From contig MNCI01016282.1 in NCBI GenBank assembly GCA_015680685.1, positions 7,735 to 71,734 of the forward strand: 64,000 bases of DNA, in the 5' to 3' direction. The position numbers and the translations under genes are program-made. Origin of the DNA: Gnetum montanum. Its lineage: Eukaryota; Streptophyta; Gnetopsida; Gnetales; Gnetaceae. Shown here piece by piece: positions 1-9,554 of the stretch. The notes below the pieces were generated by a model. That model saw nothing but the letters and a program-made list of their open reading frames with translations. It was not told the DNA's origin and did not search any database. How positions within the stretch are numbered: position 1 is the first letter of the stretch; each line of letters begins with the position of its first letter.

Positions 1-2480
1 GTGGGGGGGACGAGGGGTCGCCCATTAACACACTATTAAACAAGCAATCAAACTCACCAGTATCAAAGTGGATCCCCTCTCTTTCTAGCTAACCCAATAG
101 TGTAGCAATGTCCTCAACACTCATATGCCCCTCTGGTACTAAACCACACTCGGAAAAAGGGTCATCAGTAGGGGCCCCTTCCTGATTGACAAGGGCCTCT
201 TCCTCATCGGCGGGGGCCTCCTCTTTGTTAGCAGGGGCCTCTTCTTCACTGGTCGGGGCCCCTTCTTCTATGGCAGGGGCCTCTTCTTCATTGGCTAGGG
301 CCCTTTCTTTTGCAACTGGGGCCTCTTCATTTTGTCTATCTCCCCTATTCCAAGGGCGAGAACCTCTTCCTCCCCTTCCTCTTCTCCTTCCTCTACTAAT
401 AAAACATAATTTACAATAGCCAAGATATACCAACTTGGAATGGACATTACACTGTACAATGCTACCTAGCATAGAATAGCGTAGCAAGCATTAACCAGAT
501 AAGTAAACACACTTACCAATTGGGGGCTACACTCTGCAAATTTTGAGTCGCAACTTCTTTCCCCTCTCTTCATTTGTATGGGGAGGCTCTTCGACAGGAT
601 GAGATTTCTTACGTTGCAACCTAGTCGTCACTATTTCTGCAATGAGGTGCTTTCCCCTTGTCATGCTACCTGTGTTGATGGAGGGTACCTCTCCCACTTT
701 GTCCTAGGCATGAAAGGAGCATGCCACCTAATCCCTTATCGTTATCAAAAATAATTCCCCAATAGCTTCTGAGGGATCTTAGGATCGTGTGGTATGGAAA
801 ACTTGGCAAATCCACGGTTTGGAAATCTGACTACAGTCTTGTTGCACCCAGATGCCATTCTCATGGACTACCAGGAATTTTGCAAAGCATCACAAGTAGG
901 CTATGAAGAAGGTGTAGTGCACGTTGAAATGGGACTGAAGCTTCCTATGAAGTTTGACCATTTTAGCCTGCAAGCCTTCGCAAAGGTACTTGGCCTAGTT
1001 GTAGTGAGTCCTTTCTTTCATGACATCCCTCATTATCCAAGCCTTCTCCACTCCAAGGATTTTTTCTTGTGAGAGTAGCTTGAGGAAGGCATGGGCATGG
1101 AAGATAGGGTAAATCGTCTTGGCCACCCTTAGCCTGACCTTCTCGATGTAGATCCCCTTTCGGTCCTTAGCTATCCCTAGCCACTCCTCAATGTTCCCCT
1201 AATGGTTTGCATCTTTCTTAGATTTTTTCTCTTATAGGGAGATGATTATAAGGAACACCGAAAAGATCTACAAATAGTTGGTCATTAATTTCAAACACCA
1301 CCCATACACCGTGAACACGTGTACGGAAGCGGTCAACCTTCTCGGAGAAGGAATCAGCTAGGGAAAGCATTTTAGCAGGTGAGATGCTTGGGTTTATAGC
1401 CAGAAAAAAGTCCATGAGCCCAAACTCCTAAAGGTTGTGGACAAGGGTGGCTAGGGCCCATTGCAGAGCCAACGTTGTGTCTCCTCCACCTTCCCATATT
1501 TGAAAAAGATGTTAGTTTCATTACGCCCAGAGGTGATCACAGTGACCTCTTGGGATTCTATCGCCACTATAATAGTTTGCAAAATAAAATAAAAAGAAAA
1601 AGTTAGCAAAAATAATTTAAAAAAAAAACATGATCAAAGCACATCATTACTTGAACATATAACAATGGACCCATAGCTTAGCATACTAGGTTTAAATGGC
1701 GTAGGAAATGGTGGAAGCTCCACTAGTAAGTCTTCAATGGTAAGTAGTCTAAGGGATGACCACTCCCTATTCAACCAACCAACTTCCTTACACTTCCCAT
1801 AAAATTGGGAATACCAGGTTGGGTAGGTTTTAAACTCAAGCCCAAGTTTTCCTATTATGATGGTGTGCACGTTCTCGGTAGAGGAGAACTCCTGCAAGGT
1901 CATCCGTGGCAACGCCAAGGCATCTGACCATTCCTATCAATATAAAACCTGGCAATACACAAAAATATAGTTAACACCACTATCTAGCATAACATAGATT
2001 ATACAAAACATTAAGAAACCTTCACAGAACTCACCCACTAGCATAGTAAACGGTTCAAGGTGGGTTCTAAAAACAAGTGTCCATGTGGCGGGCAACGTAT
2101 AACGTGTTATATAAGTGATAGCATTTGTACTCAAGCATGTCCCAGATCCAACTTAAGCATCTCAATCCTCTTGGGAACTAGTTGGAACCTTCTGTACCTT
2201 TGCCTCAGATCACCCTATCACCCATGAATTTCATAATGCCCCGATTTGCCCTAGACAACAGTGTTTCTGTAATTGCAACTATTGTCTAGGCTGACAAGTG
2301 TGACCACATGATCATACTAAAATGGCGGAGGATGAACTGTAAGAAGTCTCATGCACCCTCCTAGAACCAAATCACCCACTGCCCCACATGTGCATGGGGA
2401 GGAGGGACATTTGCCATCGGTTCACTGAGGTAGCAGATGACTCCTACAATCTCAAGAATAATCAGAATGGGCTTTAACAT
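1..2480 (-). pseudogene. Antisense multi-exon gene carried by element B, 3' end outside the window
   Basis: ATG 2480 (MLKPILIILEIVGVICYL) follows a CATGTAG acceptor. Exon 1 is 446 nt, the same size as in A and C. Introns on the minus strand: 2034-1949, 1650-1567 and 516-396, all GT..AG and matching introns 1-3 of the other copies. Exon 2 (1948-1651) reads TLQEFSSTENVHTIIIGKLG and FYGKCKEVGWLN. Exon 3 holds MDFFLAINPSISPAKMLSLA and EINDQLFVDLFGVPYNHLPI. Exon 4 (395 to about 89) is a repeat of EEEAPA-type units, ending PEGHMSVEDIATLLG. The same ending, PEGCMTVEDTATLL, is in C at 33560-33604. The gene runs opposite to its element and has stops. Confidence 0.75.
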
Positions 2481-3694
2481 GACCCTACATGACAAAGCAC
2501 CAAACATTAGCATTATGCTCAAGTAATTTTTGCACATAGCATAGTGTAACCATCTATTTACAAGTAGCATAGTGTGACCCTCTCTTTACATGTAGCATAG
2601 CATGATCTTCCGATTGCAAATTTTCCTTTAACATAAAATGGAGTTAAGGATTATGAGCAATGTAACAAAGTGTCACTTGTAGTGTAGCATAGCTGTCAAG
2701 CCCTGCATAGCGTAACAATGCTAGGTGTGCCTTACAGTAATAGTTACACAGTACACAGCACAACATAATAGACACACAACGTAACAGTTACACTCCTACT
2801 TAAGGATGACGACTACGATACACGCAGCGTAGCAAGACAAATTCATGACATGTGACATAGCAAATGAACAAGCACAGGTAGACATGTAACAGTATAACAA
2901 TATAACCAACATACCACTGAAACAGACATGGAAATGTAGCGAACTTGATAGTAAAAAAACATTTAAAAACATCGTAGTGTTACAAGTTTAATAGCGTAGC
3001 AATGCAACAAACTACCAATATAACAACTTAAAGGCCTTACGACATAATAGTGTAGTGTAACAATAACAAAGGCATTACAACCTTAAACAGTGCATATGAG
3101 AAAGAATTCACAGTGCCCCCACCATCCCAACCTTATCTTGCCACACGAAATAACTCACGCTACACTACATTAAACATGCATCACGCTATCATAAAAATTT
3201 TTGCAAATAACTAAACCCTTTTAAGGGAAGTACACTACACCAAGCATGTGCTACACCACTCACAATCGTCCAAGCCCTTGCAACAAAGCAGTTTCCATTC
3301 TTAACAATGGAGGTTAAGGCGATACTGCATGTAGCTGTAGTGTAGCATCCATACAGCTATTGTGGCCAACTAGCGATAATGATGACATAGTGGCCAAAAC
3401 GGCAACCAAAATAGTGGCTATAAATGTAAGAATGGTAACAACAATATGATCTGATTCATTACCTAAAGAAAATAAGGATAGCATAGCAACTTACCAAGCT
3501 AACAGAGTCTCTTGTCACACCTCAATGCACATCTTGGATAGACATCCTAGAGAATCCTTCACCTCGTCTACCTTGGCAAGTCATCAATGCTATATCGCCT
3601 TTGGGTGCCATTGTCTCACTCATGGATTATCTCTGCCAAATGCTATGCTACACCTATTCGCTCTCTCTCTCTCTCTCTCTATGTGCAACTACGC
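2481..3694 (-). other. Untranslated leader and first intron region of the antisense gene in B
   Basis: No coding frame is seen. It lies between the promoter block (3768) and the acceptor before ATG 2480. It is rich in TAGCATAG, GTAGCAATG and related pentamers. A short tandem array of about 31-bp units (AGCATAGTGTRACC) lies at 2536-2610. A CT microsatellite lies at 3660-3680. Confidence 0.5.
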
Positions 3695-3768
3695 TATGCT
3701 CTAAGTATGGGCTCTGGGCTCTGACAATGAAAATGACTAGTTTACTAGGGGGTAAACCCCTATTTATA
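3695..3768 (-). promoter_or_regulatory. Promoter block of the antisense gene, element B
   Basis: TATAAATA at 3768-3761 (minus strand) is followed by GGGGTTTACCCCCTAGTAAA and TCATTTTCATTGTCAGAGCC. It matches the blocks in A and C. A CT/GA run (3660-3680) lies in the presumed untranslated leader. The start codon of the gene is 1.28 kb downstream at 2480. Confidence 0.68.
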
Positions 3769-3895
3769 GCCGACGCAATAAAAAACTTACCATTTTCATA
3801 TCTTGAGTAACGCAGGACACCCCCATAGCATAACACTACTATAGAGAAATCCTATTGCAGCATAACACTCATTGGCAACATAGTAAGTGGGCTCA

Positions 3896-4150
3896 CCAGA
3901 TTTTGGACCATTAATGGTCCACTAAGACCTTAAACTGGAAATTCTAATTTACATGGGATGCTAACGTATAATGTAGCCTAATGACGGTCTGCCATGACCT
4001 TAAACTAGCAATTTTAACATTCATCTCATATCTTAGACCATGTTTTACATCGTTATGGTCCGCTACGATCTTAAACTAGCAAAGATAACACTCCTTGCAT
4101 TTTCAAACCTATTAACAGTCTGCTAAGACCTTAAACTGGTAATTTGCAAA
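3896..4150 (+). repeat. Short tandem repeats before pol of element B (GACCTTAAACTRG type)
   Basis: At least four units of about 55-65 bp with the core GGTCYRCYAYGACCTTAAAC followed by TAGCAA or TGGAAA. The same core occurs after integrase in B (25905-26290) and, in inverse orientation as expected, in element A. Confidence 0.75.
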
Positions 4151-4271
4151 CTTTACATAGTAATTGACAATTATCTCATATTGTATTGTTACTTTACAAA
4201 CATTCATTACATGTTACAAATAGGTATCACTTGTCTTGGTCTTTCTTTTTATTGTGGCAAGTTTAATAAAA

Positions 4272-6436
4272 ATGGCCATGCATGGTGATCTACATTTACT
4301 TTTAACCTTGACAAGTCCTCATGGCAAGCTTACGAGATACCTAAACTTAGAATTAATAGACTGGAAATCATCTACTGACAACACCGTAGCATCCCTGGAA
4401 ACATCCCTAGATTGTCTTGAACATCTGGTCCAAGCCATAGACTTAGAGACCAGGGATGTGACTGAGGATCCTCTCATTGAAACACATGTAACTACATCTA
4501 GGGGAAAGTAAAGACATTAAAACTTAGCTCCCTCCTAGATCCACAAATGCAAAAGGAAATATCTAAGGTTCTCCAAGATAATGTTAAAGTGTTTGTGTGG
4601 TCCTATGATGACATGTCGGGCCTAGACCCGTGGCTCATACAACATAACATTATCTTAGACCTACGCATGAAGGTAGTTAAGTAAAAGGCTTGAAAAGTCA
4701 AACCTGAAATCACACTAGTTGTACGTGATGAAATTACCAAGCTATATCAATCTGGTTTCATTTATGCAGTCAATTACTCAGATTGGGTGTCAAAAATCAT
4801 TTTGGTTTCTAAGAAAATGGGAGGTATACGAATTTTTATAGACTTTCGAGATCTGAATAAAGCAACGATTAAAGATGACTTCCCATTACCAAGTATTGAT
4901 CAACATATTGACACTACAGCTGGTCATGCTTCACTATCCTTTATGGATGGGTTTTCAAGTTACAACCAAATCCACATCAACCTAGAGCATCAGTTAACAA
5001 CTACTTTCATGACCCCTTAGAGAACCTTTTGTTACACCATGATGCCTTTTGACTCAAAAATGTTGGAGCAACCTATTAACGAGCCATGATGTACATTTTT
5101 AGTAACTACCTCTTGGAGAGACTAAACAATTACGTGGATGACATAGTAGTCAAGTCTAAGGGAGCTATTGATCATCCCAACGATCTAGATGTAGTCCTCA
5201 AGCATTGTCACAAGCATGATTTGCATCTCAACCCAGGGAAATTTGTTTTCGAAGTTAAAACTAGACGTATGCTAGGGTTTGTAGTATCAGAAGCTGGCAT
5301 ACGAGTGGACCCTAACAAAGGTAAGGCCATCGTTAACCTAGCACCCCCTACTAACCTTAAAGAATTGCATGGGTTGCAAGGTAGAATATAGTTTATTAGA
5401 AGGTTTATAGCGAGGTTGACCGACAAGTTACATCCCATGCAACACTTGCTAAAGAAAGGGATCAACTTCAAGTGGACAGAACAATGTCAACAAGCCTTTG
5501 ATGACTTAAAGAAAGAGCTTTTGCACCTTCCAACTATTTACCCACCATAGAGGGATAAGCCTTTCTACATCTACCTTGCCACCTTGGACACATCTATTGC
5601 AGCATTGTTATGTTAGAAGAAAGATGATGGCTCTGAAATCCTAATTTATTACTTGAGCCATGCACTAATCACTTATAAGGCAAAGTATAACGAAGTAGAA
5701 AGAAATTTTCTTGACTTAGTGTTTGCACTAAAACAATGGATATACTACCTCTTTTGCAACCAAGTTAACATCATATGTAAGAGAAACATACTTCAGGCTA
5801 TCACAAACAATTTATAAGAATGCAGTAGGATAGCCCAATGGAAAGCTATAATGGCAGAATTCAATTTGCATTATGTTGTCTAATCATCCACAAAGGGACA
5901 AGCAATAGCCACACAACTCACAACCTCACCTGTCGATGATCAAGCAATGATAGAGCTTGAGTTCCCCGACGAACATGTCAACAATGTCAATCTTATGCCA
6001 TTAAACTTTGAAGCCACTTTGCATTTCGACAGTGCCTCAACTACGTGAGGTGGTAGTGTTACTGCCATCATTACATTCCCCTCTGGGGATATTTGACCTT
6101 TTGCTTACCATTTTACATTCCTTTATACAAACAATGTAGCTGAGTACGAAGGACTCCTTAGAAGCCTCTTAGTAGCCCGGGAGCTAGAGATCCAACATTT
6201 GGTAGTCCAAGGCGATTCCCAACTCATTGTCAAGTAGATTACTAAAGTCTATGCTTATAAAGCTTCACACTTACAGCCCTATTGTCACTTAGCCAAGCAT
6301 TTGCTGAAATAGTTTACAATGATAGACATCCAACATGTGCCTCGCAATGAGAACACTGTAGTAGATTCATTAGCCACATTAGTATTGAATGTGCCATTGC
6401 ACCTATTTGTAATTTTTCCCGCTTCAATAATAGAAT
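4272..6436 (+). pseudogene. pol: pol of element B, part 1: RT, RNase H, archaeal-type RNase H (decayed)
   Basis: ATG 4272 (MAMHGDLHLLL) aligns with the start of the pol of A. RT spans about 4700-5400. It has GGIRIFIDFRDLNKATIKDD, FMDGFSSYNQI and YVDD at 5131-5142. RNase H spans about 5560-5880 and the archaeal-type RNase H about 6000-6410 (NNVAEYEGLL, GDSQLIVK, HVPRNENTVVDSLATL). Stops are common and usually fit C-to-T or G-to-A changes, for example a Gln codon turned TAG after DSQLIVK (6236-6238). The frame runs up to SIIEC and is cut at 6437 by the target-site duplication of element A. It continues at 24597. Confidence 0.9.
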
Positions 6437-6441
6437 GCACT
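6437..6441. repeat. Left target-site duplication of element A (GCACT)
   Basis: GCACT directly precedes the TG of the left LTR end and recurs directly after the right LTR at 24592-24596. A 5-bp duplication is the usual size for Ty3/gypsy integration. The flanking sequence is the pol gene of element B, which reads on from one side to the other. Confidence 0.9.
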
Positions 6442-7071
6442 TGTAGCGACCGAGAACATCGACGGCTAGAAAGACCGCCGAGGGATCATCAGTCGCCAAT
6501 AGTCTCAACCCTATTTCCGCAAGAGGGCCTTGCTAGGTGGAATGGAAATGGGGTGCCCTAAATAGTCTGCTCAATCAGACAAGGGCTTAGTTGGTGTTAA
6601 TATAACCTTTTGCAATGTGTGATTTAAAAATGAAACTGATAGCACGAAGTAATGCTTAGATGTAAAAGAGGCAGAAAATAGTGTAAAATGCAATAATAAG
6701 TAGGAGACAAAGTAAAATGCAGTTAGAAAAATGCACCACTTCAAAGCTACGACTTCGCTCTGTCAAGATGGATACAATCGATTGCACTGTGCTGCAAAGT
6801 GTAGAGATCTTGAGGGTAACCAAGACGTGTAGAGCAAGACAACTGTGCGCTTGGATGTGGGCTCAGTTGTTGACAATGCGAGTGCTAACAAAATGGTAGA
6901 AAAGAGCATAACAAAATGCCAGCTAAGAGTGCTAACTATTTAGAATATCAAATAGAAACCTTACAATGCTCAATGTTACAATGCTAACTTTTTTTCTTGT
7001 CAACCAACCAAATTGTTAGCCAACCAAAATTGCCAAAAAATCGGGACTTGGACCTTAATAGTCATTGTGGT

Positions 7072-7119
7072 ATTTATAGGGCCAAGAGAGCACAAAAGAT
7101 GCAGTTTGGACACCACGTG
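7072..7119 (-). promoter_or_regulatory. LTR promoter of element A: TATA box and G-box
   Basis: On the sense strand TATAAATA (7079-7072) is preceded about 35 bp upstream by CACGTG (7119-7114), a plant G-box. The same layout is seen in B (TATA 29036, CACATG upstream) and C (TATA 47113, CACATG). In those copies the CpG of the box reads CpA, as expected from decay of a methylated CpG. The palindrome array lies upstream of it, so it belongs to U3. Confidence 0.7.
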
Positions 7120-7280
7120 CCCTGGGCTTATGCTGACTTTTCTATGCTGCATGTGCCTACATGACCGTTGGGCGAGCCTGCCACACTGTAATTTCAAACC
7201 TGCCGCATTGTAATTACGCTATTAGAGCAACGGTGGAATTAGGTGAGGTGCATTGATACTGCGTAACCACTTGCCACTTT

Positions 7281-7838
7281 GCTATGCTTTGTAGCGTAGC
7301 ATGTTTGGCATGGCGTGGCATCTTGTCATGTTGTGCTACACTACGCAGCGTAGCGTAGCATAACCGCCAGATCGAAGCAAAAAATATGCATTGTGTCTCG
7401 CTGCATGCGTTGGAAACCTTTGCAGTGTTGTGATTGCTCATTGCAAATTTGCTACACTACATAGCATATCATAGCGTAGCAGCTATCCTTAGTCACAAAA
7501 CATCGTCAATCTGCAAACTTTGTCTTTTGCACTGTGAAGCTTGCGAACTTGCTGATTTCACCCTTTGAGATGCCTTCTGTCACTTTTGCAGAATTGCTAC
7601 ACCTCGCTGCACCATGTAGCTTAGCATAGCGTAGCAACAAACATGACCTGCTTTTGGCCAAGTTCATCACTTTCTGATAGAAGGAGACGTTGCTTAAGGA
7701 CTTGAAGTAGGGTAAGAGGACTAACCATCTAGCTTTTACTTCGTTGTGCTATGCTGCGTAGCATAGCATAGCGTAGCTCTTTGCTTCTGCAAACATTTTC
7801 TGAAGTCTACTACACTACATAGTGTAGCGTGGTGTAGC
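7281..7838. repeat. Palindrome cluster in U3, 3' LTR of element A
   Basis: Six imperfect palindromes built of GCTAY/RTAGC pentamers, for example 7281-7300 (GCTATGCTTTGTAGCGTAGC), 7334-7361, 7451-7480, 7596-7635, 7748-7777 and 7807-7838. Each can fold into a hairpin. They lie upstream of the LTR TATA box on the sense strand. Confidence 0.85.
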
Positions 7839-8116
7839 AAAACTTCTTGACTTAGAAAACTTGTTAAGGAATTTTGTGTATTCTGAGCACTGCCATCAAT
7901 TCTACGGACCACTCCTAAGTGCGTTGTAGGCTGGATGAACTACTCAGGTGGGCAAGCTAGAGAGTCTATTTAGCCTGCTAACACCGAGAGTAGAAAACTT
8001 GCCAAACTGGACAGTCTGAACTTCAAAGCATCCATCTCCTAAAGAACTACCGTAATGCTGCGCGAATTGCAAAGACCTGGTGAAGCAAGCATGTCCTCAA
8101 ATTTTGGGGTGTTTCA

Positions 8117-8134
8117 TTGGCCCCTCTTTGTTGA
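8117..8134 (-). other. Polypurine tract of element A
   Basis: On the sense strand TCAACAAAGAGGGGCCAA sits directly before the 3' LTR. The same string with two changes precedes the 3' LTR of B. It is the plus-strand primer expected at this place. Confidence 0.75.
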
Positions 8135-9189
8135 CGTCTAGAAGATGGGCTTGAGAGACATTGACAAAGAATACGAAACACCAAGAAAGACACAATGCTA
8201 ACGTTGTCACTCGGTGATCACCAAGACGTCTCTTGGCTACGCTTGACAGTGAAAAGATGAAGTAGGGAGGAAGGAGGTTTAGAAAAAGGGTAAAGATGAG
8301 GTTTAGCAGAATCCCTCATTAGAGTGCTCATGAGGGAGTCGTTCATATTTTCATCTTTACCTTCGTTGGCCTGCGACCTCTCATAGGACAAGTGTTTCTT
8401 TCCCAGGATGAGTTGTGTTACATCCATGTGGGGTTTTGACCTACCTACAGATACTTCCCATGTGGTGAGCTATGTCACGCATGTCATGGAATTTCCACTC
8501 TGAAGTGGCCAAGCTAGTCGAGGCACTCACTTCGTGATGCCGTAGCATTTGCTGCTGTGGCAAGACGTACTCTCTAGTGGACCCTGTAAGAACGACAGAG
8601 AGTGAAGCAGCTATGATGCGAAGCGAGGGCAAAGGTATTGCTTGCTGCAAACGTTGGTGAAGCTCTTGGACATCTGTGCTGGTGCACGGTATTCAAAGTA
8701 GAAAGGCCAGCAATGGCCTTGGTAGCACTAGCATGGAGGAGCTGGCATTGAAGGTGTCGAGAGTTGCTGTGAGTGCAGATGCTCTGGAATCCCTACCAAA
8801 GGCATGCATTTTTAGTTCAGCTATGGGATCAATTTCCACATAGCTAACCTTCGTGTGAGCCGGGGCGTCGGCAAGGATTTAGAGGACAACAATATTGTGG
8901 CTAGGCCACAATACTGTTGGAACTCCAATGGCAGGCACTGGCCAACGAACTACCATCAGGGTGGTAGGTCGTGATGACGATAGGTCAAGAGGGCCAGTGT
9001 GATGTCATACGACATCTTTGAAGGGTTATCACGATGCCATGGGTGATGGCATCATGTACGTCCCAAATTGCATTCCCATTGTGTCATGAACTATGTTCTG
9101 GAGCTGCAATGTCCCACCCCCATGTCAACACTGTGCATGCTCGTTCGATGTGTACTTGGCACACATGCATGCTAGGGATGTGATGCAAA
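8135..9189 (-). other. 3' UTR of element A
   Basis: It lies between pol and PPT on the sense strand. No frame here recurs in B. A block near 9060-9150 (GCATGCACAGTGTTGACATG, GGGTGGGACATTGCAG on the sense strand) recurs in B near 26330-26380, so the UTR itself is conserved in the family. Confidence 0.5.
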
Positions 9190-9545
9190 CCCAGTTTAAG
9201 TTCTTGGTAGACTATGTGCTAGTTTAGAGTTCCAGTAGACTGATGTGCTGGTTTAGAATCCTAGCAGACCATACATGCCAGTTTAACGTCATAGCGGACT
9301 AGTTGTGCCAGTTTTACATCATAGCAGATAATCATCTCCAGTTTAACGTTGTAGCGAACATGTCATGCCAGTTTTACGTCGTAGCAGACATTACTTGTTG
9401 CTGCCAGTTTATCATCATATTTGATGGTGCTTGTCGTTGCCAGTTTATCGTCATAGCAGACGCTGCTCATCGTTGCCAGTTTATCGTCATAGCAAGCACT
9501 ACTCGTCATTGCCAGTTTATCATCATAGAGGACACTGCTCGTCAC
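9190..9545 (-). repeat. Short tandem repeats after integrase of element A
   Basis: About nine units of 35-45 bp with core TGCCAGTTTAYCGTCATAGC (plus strand). They directly follow the pol stop at 9555 on the sense strand, as in B. Confidence 0.82.
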
Positions 9546-9554
9546 CTTCATGCT

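Larger units (their letters stand above)
6442..8116 (-). repeat. 3' LTR of element A
   Basis: The plus strand reads TGTAGCGACC at the left end and GTGTTTCA at the right end, so the sense LTR starts TGAAACACC and ends GGTCGCTACA. Its 1675 bp match the 5' LTR at 22923-24591 along their whole length. U3 holds six imperfect GCTAYGCTAC..GTAGCRTAGC palindromes (7281-7838). A TATA box lies at 7079-7072 and a G-box at 7114-7119. There is no coding content. Confidence 0.92.

Noticed and set aside
186-419. Open plus-strand frame rich in Ala, Gly and Ser
   Set aside because: It is the reverse of the EEEAPA repeat exon on the minus strand; no partner in A or C on that strand.
794-1072. Open plus-strand frame of 92 codons
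   Set aside because: It lies opposite exon 3 of the antisense gene of B; the minus-strand reading is the one shared with A and C.
7281-7838. Repeated palindromes resembling a CRISPR array
   Set aside because: Spacing is irregular, repeats are imperfect, the host is a plant, and the block is inside an LTR present elsewhere.
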